From NCBI RefSeq assembly GCF_001428525.1, contig NZ_LMHW01000014.1, forward strand, positions 124,001 to 188,000: a DNA stretch of 64,000 bases, given 5' to 3'. This DNA comes from Flavobacterium sp. Root186 (GTDB lineage Bacteria > Bacteroidota > Bacteroidia > Flavobacteriales > Flavobacteriaceae). The notes beneath the pieces were generated by a model that had not been told where the DNA came from, made no database searches, and worked only from the letters and a program-made list of their open reading frames with translations. Of this stretch, positions 7,489 to 16,103 are shown piece after piece; position 1 is the stretch's first letter; each line of letters starts with the position of its first letter. The position numbers were made by a program, and so were the translations under genes.

Positions 7489-8859
7489 ATGTCACAAAAA
7501 ATATTATTAGATAAAATCAATATTCCTGGAATTAAAACCTACGAAGTATATCGTCAAAATGGCGGTTATGCTTCTGTAGAAAAAGCTTTAAAAACACTTA
7601 CACCAGATGAAGTTACTGAAGAAGTAAAAAAATCAGGTCTTCGTGGTCGTGGCGGTGCGGGTTTCCCTGCCGGAATGAAATGGAGCTTTATTGATAAAAA
7701 ATCAGGAAAACCAAGACACTTAGTTTGTAACGCCGATGAATCAGAACCGGGAACTTTCAAAGATCGTTATTTGATGGAATTTATTCCTCACTTATTGATC
7801 GAAGGAATGATTACTTCTAGTTACGCTTTAGGCGCTAACCTTTCGTATATCTACATTCGTGGAGAATATATGTGGGTTTACAAAATTTTAGAAAGAGCAA
7901 TCGCCGAGGCTAAAGCTGCAGGCTGGTTAGGAAAAAATATATTAGGTTCAGGTTACGATCTTGAACTGCATGTTCACTGTGGAGCCGGAGCTTATATCTG
8001 CGGAGAAGAAACTGCACTTATCGAGTCTTTGGAAGGTAAAAGAGGAAATCCTCGTATTAAGCCGCCATTCCCTGCGGTTTCGGGACTTTGGGCAAATCCA
8101 ACAGTAGTAAACAATGTTGAAACTATCGCAACTGTGCCGTGGATTGTAAACAATTCAGGTGACGATTATGCAAAAATTGGAATTGGACGTTCTACAGGAA
8201 CTAAATTAATTTCTGCTTCCGGACACATCAAAAATCCTGGAGTTTATGAAATTGAATTAGGTTTAAGTGTTGACGAATTCATGAATTCTGATGAATATTT
8301 AGGAGGAATGTCTTCTAGCCGTCCATTAAAAGCATTTGTACCGGGAGGTTCATCAGTGCCAATTTTACCAGCAGAATTGATTTTCAAAACAGCAAACGGT
8401 GAAGATCGTTTAATGACTTACGAATCATTAAGTGATGGTGGTTTTGCTACCGGATCTATGTTAGGTTCAGGCGGGTTTATTGTTTACAATGATACTGCTT
8501 GTGTCGTAAGAAACACTTGGAACTTTGCTCGTTTTTACCACCACGAATCTTGCGGACAATGCACACCTTGCCGTGAAGGAACTGGATGGTTAGAAAAAAT
8601 CTTGTGGAGAATCGAAAACGGTCAAGGCCGTGAAGAGGATATCGAATTGCTTTGGAGTATTCAGAGTAAAATTGAAGGAAACACAATTTGTCCGCTTGGT
8701 GACGCAGCTTCTTGGCCAGTAGCAGCAGCGATTCGTCACTTTAGAGATGAGTTCGAATATCACGTTCGTTTCCCAGAAAAAATCAAAAATAGAGATCACT
8801 TTGTTGCTGAACCTTTTTCGCAAGTAAAGCATTTAGTAGGCGGTAAAGTAATCGTATAA
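7489..8859 (+). CDS. nuoF: NADH-quinone oxidoreductase subunit F
   Basis: This 456-residue 51-kDa subunit oxidises NADH using FMN and passes electrons to a 4Fe-4S cluster (N3). The NADH/FMN glycine-rich region G-R-G-G-A-G-F-P-A-G begins near residue 53. The FMN region includes N-A-D-E-S-E-P-G-T-F-K-D-R. The cluster ligands are Cys355, Cys358, Cys361 (S-C-G-Q-C-T-P-C-R-E-G) and Cys401 (I-C-P-L-G). Length is typical. It is translationally close to nuoE. Confidence 0.97.
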   Translation: MSQKILLDKINIPGIKTYEVYRQNGGYASVEKALKTLTPDEVTEEVKKSGLRGRGGAGFPAGMKWSFIDKKSGKPRHLVCNADESEPGTFKDRYLMEFIPHLLIEGMITSSYALGANLSYIYIRGEYMWVYKILERAIAEAKAAGWLGKNILGSGYDLELHVHCGAGAYICGEETALIESLEGKRGNPRIKPPFPAVSGLWANPTVVNNVETIATVPWIVNNSGDDYAKIGIGRSTGTKLISASGHIKNPGVYEIELGLSVDEFMNSDEYLGGMSSSRPLKAFVPGGSSVPILPAELIFKTANGEDRLMTYESLSDGGFATGSMLGSGGFIVYNDTACVVRNTWNFARFYHHESCGQCTPCREGTGWLEKILWRIENGQGREEDIELLWSIQSKIEGNTICPLGDAASWPVAAAIRHFRDEFEYHVRFPEKIKNRDHFVAEPFSQVKHLVGGKVIV

Positions 8860-9030
8860 AAATAAAAAGCAGAAAGTTATAAAGTTCATAATATTAAAAA
8901 GGACAGCAATTCTTTAAAATATTCCGACTTTCAACAAAAAAGTTTAAAATAGTTTCAAGTTTCAAGTTATTATAGTTTCACGTTTAGCAACCTGAAACTT
9001 TAAACCTGAAACTAAAAAAACAAATAAGAG
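8860..9030 (+). repeat. nuoF-nuoG spacer with TTTCAAG/GAAACTT inverted words
   Basis: From about 8951 the spacer reads AGTTTCAAGTTTCAAGTT, then GTTTCACGTTT, then CCTGAAACTTTAAACCTGAAACT, ending about 15 bases before the nuoG ATG. The left words are complementary to the right ones, so a hairpin can form. It has the same architecture as the TTTAGAT spacers but different words. Confidence 0.6.
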
Positions 9031-10062
9031 ATGAAAGTAACCATAGACGGTCAAAGTATAGACGTAGAGCCAGGAACAACGATCCTGCAGGCTGCACGTA
9101 TGATTGGTGGAGATTTGGTACCGCCAGCCATGTGCTATTACTCAAAATTAAAAGGCAGTGGCGGAAAATGCCGTTGTTGTTTAGTTGAAGTTTCTAAAGG
9201 TAGCGAAGCTGACCCAAGACCAATGCCAAAATTAATGGCATCTTGTGTAACAGGATGTATGGACGGAATGGAAGTAAACAGTAAATCTTCTGACAGAGTT
9301 ACCGAAGCACGTAAATCTGTAACCGAATTTTTATTGATCAACCACCCATTAGACTGCCCTATTTGTGATCAGGCGGGTGAATGTGATCTTCAAAACTTAA
9401 GTTTTGAGCACGGAAACCCAAAATCACGTTTTATAGAAGAAAAAAGAACATTTGAACCAGAAGATATTGGTCCAAATATTCAACTGCATATGAACCGTTG
9501 TATTTTATGCCAAAGATGTGTACAAGTTGCAGATCAATTGACAGACAACAGAGTTCACGGAGTGTTAGATCGTGGTGACCACGCTAATATTTCAACTGGA
9601 ATTTCTAAAGCAATCGACAATGAGTTTTCTGGAAACATGATTGACGTTTGTCCGGTTGGAGCTTTAACTGATAAAACTTTCCGTTTTAAATCAAGAGTTT
9701 GGTTTAATAAACCTTATAACGCGCACAGAGAGTGTACTACTCCTGGATGCTGCGGAAAAACTACAGTTTGGATGTTTGGTGGAGAAATTCAACGTGTAAC
9801 GGGCCGTAAAGACGAGTACCATGAAGTGGAAGAATTCATTTGCAACAGCTGTCGTTTTGATCACAAAAATGTAAATGACTGGGTAATTGAAGGACCAAGA
9901 GAATTTGAAAAAGATTCTGTTATCAACCAAAACAATTACGTACAAAAATTAGAAAAAGTACAAATCGATACTGAAAAGAATATTCTTATGGGTAGAGATA
10001 TTGACCGTAAAAAAATTAGTATGGCTGAAATTCCATTAAACACTAACAACCAAAATTCTTAA
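9031..10062 (+). CDS. nuoG: NADH-quinone oxidoreductase subunit G, short form
   Basis: Only 343 residues, against about 700-900 in the classical subunit. The 2Fe-2S domain shows Cys35, the Cys47-Cys50 group and Cys72. The N5 cluster motif reads His105...Cys109, Cys112, Cys118. A 4Fe-4S motif has Cys157, Cys160, Cys163 and Cys207. A last cysteine set (Cys235, Cys240/241, Cys271, Cys274) corresponds to the start of the molybdopterin-oxidoreductase domain, after which the protein ends. The large C-terminal domain is absent. There is no sign of a frameshift: a normal stop is followed by nuoH after two bases. To my knowledge, short NuoG is usual in flavobacteria. It wires electrons from NuoF toward NuoI. 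Confidence 0.92.
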   Translation: MKVTIDGQSIDVEPGTTILQAARMIGGDLVPPAMCYYSKLKGSGGKCRCCLVEVSKGSEADPRPMPKLMASCVTGCMDGMEVNSKSSDRVTEARKSVTEFLLINHPLDCPICDQAGECDLQNLSFEHGNPKSRFIEEKRTFEPEDIGPNIQLHMNRCILCQRCVQVADQLTDNRVHGVLDRGDHANISTGISKAIDNEFSGNMIDVCPVGALTDKTFRFKSRVWFNKPYNAHRECTTPGCCGKTTVWMFGGEIQRVTGRKDEYHEVEEFICNSCRFDHKNVNDWVIEGPREFEKDSVINQNNYVQKLEKVQIDTEKNILMGRDIDRKKISMAEIPLNTNNQNS

Positions 10063-10064
10063 CA

Positions 10065-11120
10065 ATGGTAGATGGTGCATTTATTATAGAAAAAAGTGTT
10101 GTTATTGTTGTCGTTTTTGCGGTAACAATGATTATGGCAATGTATTCTACTTGGGCTGAACGTAAAGTTGCGGCTTTCTTACAAGACCGTGTTGGACCAA
10201 ACCGTGCGGGATGGGGAGGTCTATTACAGCCGCTTGCCGATGGTATGAAATTATTCTCTAAAGAAGAATTTTTCCCAAACACACCAAATAGATTCTTATT
10301 TGTTGTAGGTCCGGCAATTGCCATGAGTACAGCTTTGATGACAAGTGCTGTAATTCCTTGGGGAGACAGACTTCATCTTTTTGGAAGAGACATTATTCTT
10401 CAGGCAACTGATGTAAACATCGCTTTATTATACATTTTTGGAGTTCTTTCTGTTGGAGTTTATGGTATCATGATTGGTGGATGGGCTTCTAACAATAAAT
10501 TCTCATTAATGGGAGCAGTTCGCGCAGCTTCGCAAATGGTTTCTTATGAAGTTGCCATGGGATTATCAATGATCGCATTATTGATGATGACAGGGACAAT
10601 GAGTTTAAAAGAAATGTCATTACAGCAACAAGGAATGAACTGGAATGTTTTTTATCAGCCTTTGTCATTTTTAATTTTCTTAATTTGTTCATTTGCAGAA
10701 ACTAACAGAACTCCTTTTGATTTGGCTGAATGTGAATCTGAATTAATTGGAGGTTACCATACTGAATATTCTTCCATGAAAATGGGATTCTATTTATTTG
10801 CTGAATATGCGAGTATGTTTACTTCTGCAACTATTATTTCTGTATTGTTCTTTGGAGGTTACAACTATCCTGGAATGCAATGGATGGTAGAAAATGTTGG
10901 TGTAAACACAGCTAATCTTTTAGGGATTGCGGTATTATTTGTAAAAATATGTTTCTTCATATTCTTTTACATGTGGGTACGTTGGACAATTCCAAGATTT
11001 AGATATGATCAATTAATGAACTTGGGCTGGAGAATTTTAATTCCGCTTTCGATTATTAATATTATGATTACGGGTGCTGTTATTTTAAGACACGATATCG
11101 CAGCAGCTCTAGGATTCTAA
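10065..11120 (+). CDS. nuoH: NADH-quinone oxidoreductase subunit H
   Basis: This 351-residue subunit joins the membrane arm to the peripheral arm and lines the quinone channel. Family signatures include W-A-E-R-K-V-A-A-F-L-Q-D-R-V-G-P-N-R-A-G near residues 26-45 and the acidic loop E-T-N-R-T-P-F-D-L-A-E-C-E-S-E-L. About eight hydrophobic segments are visible. It starts two bases after the nuoG stop. Length is typical. Confidence 0.96.
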   Translation: MVDGAFIIEKSVVIVVVFAVTMIMAMYSTWAERKVAAFLQDRVGPNRAGWGGLLQPLADGMKLFSKEEFFPNTPNRFLFVVGPAIAMSTALMTSAVIPWGDRLHLFGRDIILQATDVNIALLYIFGVLSVGVYGIMIGGWASNNKFSLMGAVRAASQMVSYEVAMGLSMIALLMMTGTMSLKEMSLQQQGMNWNVFYQPLSFLIFLICSFAETNRTPFDLAECESELIGGYHTEYSSMKMGFYLFAEYASMFTSATIISVLFFGGYNYPGMQWMVENVGVNTANLLGIAVLFVKICFFIFFYMWVRWTIPRFRYDQLMNLGWRILIPLSIINIMITGAVILRHDIAAALGF

Positions 11121-11203
11121 GAACCGTAATTGGTTTCAAATAAAAAACAAAATAGATTTGAATTTGATTAATCAAATTTTGAATCATAAATTATAATAGT
11201 AAA
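11121..11203 (+). repeat. nuoH-nuoI spacer with perfect 18-base palindrome
   Basis: The spacer contains AATTTGATTAATCAAATT at 11161-11178, identical to its reverse complement, and flanking bases extend the symmetry (TTGAATTTG / CAAATTTTGAA). It might be a short hairpin in the operon transcript or a protein-binding site; nothing else is seen. Confidence 0.5.
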
Positions 11204-11749
11204 ATGTCAATAGAAACTATATCATTATCGGGTAGAAAAAAGGTGGTGTCAAATAAAGACATGACTTTTATTGAGCGATTGTATCTTGTGGCGATTGTAA
11301 AGGGTCTGGCTATCACGCTTAAACACCTTTTTAGAAAAAAAGTTACGATTCATTATCCTGAACAGGTTAGACAAATGAGTCCGGTTTATCGTGGTCAGCA
11401 CATGTTGAAACGTGATGAGCAAGGTCGTGAAAACTGTACTGCCTGTGGATTATGTGCTTTATCATGTCCTGCTGAAGCTATTACAATGAAAGCTGCTGAA
11501 CGTAAGCCAGACGAGAAACATTTATACAGAGAAGAAAAATATGCTTCGATTTATGAAATAAATATGCTTCGTTGTATTTTCTGTGGTTTATGTGAAGAGG
11601 CTTGCCCAAAAGACGCGATTTACTTGACAACTTCTAAGGTTTTAGTTCCTGCAAGTTATGAAAGAGAAGATTTCATCTTTGGAAAAGACAAATTAGTGAT
11701 GCCTTTAGAAATGGCTATTAAAAATTCGCAACTTAATAACGCTAACTAA
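11204..11749 (+). CDS. nuoI: NADH-quinone oxidoreductase subunit I
   Basis: This 181-residue ferredoxin-type subunit carries two 4Fe-4S clusters (N6a, N6b). The ligands are Cys78, 81, 84, 88 (C-T-A-C-G-L-C-A-L-S-C-P) and Cys124, 127, 130, 134 (C-I-F-C-G-L-C-E-E-A-C-P). It conducts electrons to NuoB. The stop codon overlaps the nuoJ start by one base (TAATG), indicating translational coupling. Confidence 0.97.
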   Translation: MSIETISLSGRKKVVSNKDMTFIERLYLVAIVKGLAITLKHLFRKKVTIHYPEQVRQMSPVYRGQHMLKRDEQGRENCTACGLCALSCPAEAITMKAAERKPDEKHLYREEKYASIYEINMLRCIFCGLCEEACPKDAIYLTTSKVLVPASYEREDFIFGKDKLVMPLEMAIKNSQLNNAN

Positions 11750-12288
11750 TGATACATATTCCTGATTTCGCAAACGCAACTCCTGTAGGTGTTATATTTT
11801 GTATTTTAGCGTTTATTACGGTAATAACTGCATTTTTAACCATTTTTAGCCGAAACCCAATTCACTCTGCTATCTATTTAGTGATTTGCTTCTTCTCTAT
11901 TGCTGGCCATTATTTATTATTGAACTCTCAATTTTTAGCTGTTGTACATATAATAGTATACGCCGGAGCGATTATGATTTTGTTCCTGTTTACGATTATG
12001 TTGATGAATCTTAACGAACAAAAAGATGTTCACCGACCAAGGATTACGCGTTTGGGAGCTATTGTTTCTTTCTGTTTGATTGTTATTGTTTTAATTGCAA
12101 TCTTCATCAATTCTAAACCAATTGTTGGTGATTACGATTCAACTGGAGAAGATTTCCAATCAATTAAAGTTTTGGGTAAAATATTATTAAACGAATATAT
12201 GGTGCCTTTTGAATTTGCTTCTGTTTTACTTTTGGTAGCGATGATTGGAACTGTATTATTGTCTAAAAAAGAAAAATTAAATAAATAA
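11749..12288 (+). CDS. nuoJ: NADH-quinone oxidoreductase subunit J
   Basis: This 179-residue membrane subunit has five hydrophobic segments, including one with the family-typical run V-V-H-I-I-V-Y-A-G-A-I-M-I-L-F-L-F. It lies at the hinge between the quinone module and the proton pumps. It overlaps nuoI and nuoK by one base each (TAATG junctions). Confidence 0.94.
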   Translation: MIHIPDFANATPVGVIFCILAFITVITAFLTIFSRNPIHSAIYLVICFFSIAGHYLLLNSQFLAVVHIIVYAGAIMILFLFTIMLMNLNEQKDVHRPRITRLGAIVSFCLIVIVLIAIFINSKPIVGDYDSTGEDFQSIKVLGKILLNEYMVPFEFASVLLLVAMIGTVLLSKKEKLNK

Positions 12289-12608
12289 TGGGTAATATAT
12301 TAAATCAAATAGGTATTGAAAATTACATCTTTTTAAGTGTTGTACTTTTTTGTATTGGTGTTTTTGGTGTATTGTACAGACGAAATTCAATTATCGTTTT
12401 CATGTCTATCGAGATCATGCTAAATGCAGTAAACCTTTTATTTGTGGCTTTTTCAACTTACCATCAGGATGCACAAGGACAAGTTTTTGTATTCTTTTCG
12501 ATGGCGGTTGCTGCTGCTGAAGTTGCGGTAGGATTGGCGATTTTAGTTTCTATTTTCAGAAACATCGGTTCAATTAGTATCGATAATTTAAAAAATTTAA
12601 AAGGATAA
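12288..12608 (+). CDS. nuoK: NADH-quinone oxidoreductase subunit K
   Basis: This 106-residue protein has three transmembrane helices. The second contains the conserved Glu in M-S-I-E-I-M-L-N-A-V-N, and the third carries A-A-A-E-V-A-V-G-L-A-I, both diagnostic for NuoK, an antiporter-like MrpC relative. It takes part in proton translocation. It starts on the last base of the nuoJ stop codon; nuoL begins seven bases after its end. Confidence 0.95.
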   Translation: MGNILNQIGIENYIFLSVVLFCIGVFGVLYRRNSIIVFMSIEIMLNAVNLLFVAFSTYHQDAQGQVFVFFSMAVAAAEVAVGLAILVSIFRNIGSISIDNLKNLKG

Positions 12609-12615
12609 AATAGAA

Positions 12616-14499
12616 ATGGATACCAATTTAGCTTTAGTTTTAGTTTTAGCTCCTTTTTTAGGATTTTTAATCAATGTTTTCTTTGGAAAAAGCTTAGGGA
12701 AAACAGTTTCCGGAATTATCGGAACTGCTGCCGTGGCTGTTTCTTTTATAGTTACTCTTGTTCTTTTTAATCAAATAACTTCAACTGGAAAAGGAATTGA
12801 AGTTACTTTATTTGACTGGATTCAAATTAGTAATCTAAAAATCAATCTTGGATTTTTATTAGATCAATTATCTGTTCTTTGGTTATTGTTTGTAACCGGA
12901 ATTGGATCTTTGATTCACTTATACTCTATCAGTTACATGCATGACGATGAGAATATGCACAAGTTTTTTGCTTATTTAAATCTGTTCGTATTCTTTATGA
13001 TTACGCTTGTAATTGGAAGCAACTTATTAGTTCTATTTATTGGTTGGGAAGGTGTTGGACTTTGCTCTTATTTACTAATCGGATTCTGGCATAAAAACCA
13101 GGATTATAATGATGCTGCAAAAAAGGCTTTCATCATGAACAGAATTGGAGATTTAGGTCTTTTAATTGGTATGTTCATTATTGGTTCAATGTTCTCAACA
13201 TTAGATTATACAACTTTAAAAACTGCAATCGCGGGAACAGCAAACTTAAATTTACCATTGCTTTCTTTAGCTGCTTTATGTTTGTTTATTGGAGCTTGTG
13301 GTAAATCAGCTCAAATTCCGTTGTACACTTGGTTGCCAGATGCGATGGCGGGACCAACTCCTGTTTCTGCGTTGATTCACGCTGCTACGATGGTAACAGC
13401 TGGTATTTTCATGGTGACGAGATTGAACTTTGTTTTTGATCTTGCAACAGATGTGCAGACTGTAATTGCAATTGTGGGAGCCATAACTTCATTAGTTGCG
13501 GCTACAATTGGTCTAGTACAGACTGACATTAAAAAAGTATTGGCTTACTCTACAGTTTCTCAATTGGGATTAATGTTTTTGGCATTAGGATTTGGAGCTT
13601 ATGAAGTAGCTGTTTTTCACGTAATCACACATGCTTTCTTTAAAGCTTGTTTATTCTTAGGATCTGGTTCTGTAATTCACGGTTTACACGGTGAGCAGGA
13701 TATGCGTAAAATGGGTGGATTGCGTAAAGCAATGCCAATCACTTTCTGGACAATGTTGATTTCTTCATTAGCCATTTCAGGAGTTCCGTTTTTCTCAGGT
13801 TTCTTCTCAAAAGATGAAATTTTATTAACTGCTTTCCACCATAGTATTCCATTATATGTTATTGGATCTATTGCTTCAATTATGACAGCTTTTTATATGT
13901 TCAGATTGATGTTCTTAACTTTCTTTAAAGATTTTAGAGGAACTGAAGAGCAAAAACATCATTTACACGAAAGTGACGGTTTAATTACTTTCCCTTTAAT
14001 GATTTTAGCTCTTTTAGCTACTTTTGGAGGATTAATAAGTTTACCTGGAAACAGCTGGTTAAATGAATATTTAGCTCCTCTTTTCACGAAAGCGGCTGGC
14101 GAAGAACATCATTTAGGAGCAACAGAATATATTTTAATGGGAGTTGCTGTTTTAGGCGGATTATTAGGAATTTTAATTGCTTATATCAAATATTTCAAAC
14201 AAGATAATGTTCCTGAATCAGATGATAATATTATAGGTTTGAACAGACTTTTATATGACAAATATTATGTAGACGAAATTTATGATTTCATAATTGTTCG
14301 CCCCGTAAACATATTATCAAGATTCTTTAGAGACAAAGTTGAAACAGGCTTATCTACACTTGTTTTTGGATTAGGAAAAATAACAAATGAATTAGCTTTT
14401 CAAGGTAAAAAACTACAGACTGGGAGTATCGGATTATACCTTTTTGCTTTCGTTTTAGGTCTTTGCGCGATTGTTTCTTATATATTTTTAGCTCAATAA
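12616..14499 (+). CDS. nuoL: NADH-quinone oxidoreductase subunit L
   Basis: This 627-residue antiporter-like proton-pumping subunit has many transmembrane helices (about 16). Visible signatures are F-I-G-W-E-G-V-G-L-C-S-Y-L-L-I-G-F-W near 140, the discontinuous-helix region K-S-A-Q-I-P-L-Y-T-W-L-P-D-A-M-A-G-P-T-P-V-S, split here across the site of the conserved Lys, and H-A-A-T-M-V-T-A-G. The C-terminal amphipathic lateral helix region is present (about 540-600). Length is normal. Confidence 0.96.
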   Translation: MDTNLALVLVLAPFLGFLINVFFGKSLGKTVSGIIGTAAVAVSFIVTLVLFNQITSTGKGIEVTLFDWIQISNLKINLGFLLDQLSVLWLLFVTGIGSLIHLYSISYMHDDENMHKFFAYLNLFVFFMITLVIGSNLLVLFIGWEGVGLCSYLLIGFWHKNQDYNDAAKKAFIMNRIGDLGLLIGMFIIGSMFSTLDYTTLKTAIAGTANLNLPLLSLAALCLFIGACGKSAQIPLYTWLPDAMAGPTPVSALIHAATMVTAGIFMVTRLNFVFDLATDVQTVIAIVGAITSLVAATIGLVQTDIKKVLAYSTVSQLGLMFLALGFGAYEVAVFHVITHAFFKACLFLGSGSVIHGLHGEQDMRKMGGLRKAMPITFWTMLISSLAISGVPFFSGFFSKDEILLTAFHHSIPLYVIGSIASIMTAFYMFRLMFLTFFKDFRGTEEQKHHLHESDGLITFPLMILALLATFGGLISLPGNSWLNEYLAPLFTKAAGEEHHLGATEYILMGVAVLGGLLGILIAYIKYFKQDNVPESDDNIIGLNRLLYDKYYVDEIYDFIIVRPVNILSRFFRDKVETGLSTLVFGLGKITNELAFQGKKLQTGSIGLYLFAFVLGLCAIVSYIFLAQ

Positions 14500-14509
14500 T
14501 TTTATAACT

Positions 14510-15949
14510 ATGAACGTTTCTCTTATATTAATTATTCTTTTAGTTGGTGCATTTATCACCTATTTTGCTGGTGACAAACTCGCTTCAAAAGTAGCTTTGT
14601 TCTTTAGTTTGGCAGCTTTAGGCTGTTCGGTTGTATTGTTAAGCCATTTTAATGCTGGAGAAAACATCAGCCTTATTAATGCGTGGATCACACAGCCTAA
14701 AATTTCTTTTGCGCTAAATGCAGACGGATTAGGTCTTGCAATGCTTTTATTGACAACAGCTTTAACCCCAATTATTATATTCTCTTCTTTTGGGAATGAA
14801 TATAAAAATGCTAAAGCTTTTTATGCTCTAATTTTATTTATGGCATTTGCAATGACAGGAACTTTCCTTGCTGCAGATGGTCTGTTATATTATATTTTCT
14901 GGGAGTTAGCTCTTATTCCTATTTATTTTATTGCTCTTATTTGGGGTAACGGAGATGCTGAAGAACGCAGAAAAGCAGTGGTTAAATTCTTTATTTACAC
15001 ACTTGCCGGTTCATTGTTTATGTTGACTGCTTTTATCTATTTATACCAAAAAGCGGGTTCTTTCTTAATTCAAGATTTATATAAAGTAGAATTATCTGCT
15101 TGCGAGCAGCTTTGGATTTTCCTTGCTTTCTTCCTTGCTTATGCTATTAAGATTCCAATTATTCCTTTCCATACATGGCAGGCAAACGTATACCAAAAAG
15201 CACCAACTGTTGGAACAATGCTTTTATCTGGTATCATGTTAAAAATGGGATTATATAGTGTTATTCGCTGGCAGTTGCCAATTGCTCCTCTTGCTGCAAA
15301 AGAATACATGAATATTTTTATTGCTTTGGGAATTGCCGGAGTTATCTACGGCTCAATCGTAGCGCTGAGACAAAAAGACTTAAAGAAATTATTAGCTTAT
15401 TCCTCTCTTGCTCACGTTGGATTAATTGCTGCAGGATCTTATACTTTAACTCTTGATGGTTTCCGCGGAGCTGTTTTACAAATGATCGCTCACGGTTTTG
15501 TAGTAGTTGGATTATTCTACGCTGCAGAAATTATCTACAGAAGATTTGAAACTAGAAATATTAGCGAATTAGGCGGCATCCGTACACAGTCTCCAAAATT
15601 CACTTCAATGTTTTTAATTTTGGTATTGGCATCTGTTGCTTTACCAACTACATTTAACTTTATTGGAGAGTTTACAGTATTATACAGTCTTTCTCAAATT
15701 AATATCTGGTTTGCTGTTTTAGGTGGAACAACTATTATTTTAGGAGCCTACTATATGCTGAAAATGTTCCAAAATGTAATGTTGGGAGAAACTAATTCAA
15801 AAACTTTTGCTGATGTTTCTATAAACGAAGGAATTTCTATGGTAGCAATTATTGCTGTTTTAATATTCTTTGGATTTTATCCAAAACCAATTACAGATTT
15901 GATTACTCCAAGTTTAGAAACGATTTTAAACGTTATCAATAAAAATTAA
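14510..15949 (+). CDS. nuoM: NADH-quinone oxidoreductase subunit M
   Basis: This 479-residue proton-pumping subunit is homologous to NuoL and NuoN. It has around 14 hydrophobic segments, the conserved Glu in Y-Y-I-F-W-E-L-A-L-I-P, the lysine-containing stretch A-Y-A-I-K-I-P-I-I-P-F-H-T-W, and the H-V-G-L-I-A-A-G helix. It begins 10 bases after nuoL. Confidence 0.95.
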   Translation: MNVSLILIILLVGAFITYFAGDKLASKVALFFSLAALGCSVVLLSHFNAGENISLINAWITQPKISFALNADGLGLAMLLLTTALTPIIIFSSFGNEYKNAKAFYALILFMAFAMTGTFLAADGLLYYIFWELALIPIYFIALIWGNGDAEERRKAVVKFFIYTLAGSLFMLTAFIYLYQKAGSFLIQDLYKVELSACEQLWIFLAFFLAYAIKIPIIPFHTWQANVYQKAPTVGTMLLSGIMLKMGLYSVIRWQLPIAPLAAKEYMNIFIALGIAGVIYGSIVALRQKDLKKLLAYSSLAHVGLIAAGSYTLTLDGFRGAVLQMIAHGFVVVGLFYAAEIIYRRFETRNISELGGIRTQSPKFTSMFLILVLASVALPTTFNFIGEFTVLYSLSQINIWFAVLGGTTIILGAYYMLKMFQNVMLGETNSKTFADVSINEGISMVAIIAVLIFFGFYPKPITDLITPSLETILNVINKN

Positions 15950-16103
15950 GATTTTAGATTGAAGGTTAACGATTTGTGATTTCAGATTTACCTGACTCTT
16001 AAAAAGTTAAAATTATTATCGAAGGAAAAATTAAAAATATATTTTAAATAAAAATAAATTAGGGCATCATTAGTTTTAGATTTCCTAAATCAAAAAAACA
16101 AAA
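15950..16103 (+). repeat. nuoM-nuoN spacer with TTTAGATT words
   Basis: TTTTAGATTGAAG at about 15951, TTTCAGATTT at about 15980 and TTTTAGATTTCCTAAATC at about 16074 resemble the spacers before nuoB and nuoE. Pairing is weaker here. No gene is seen in the roughly 150 bases. Confidence 0.45.
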
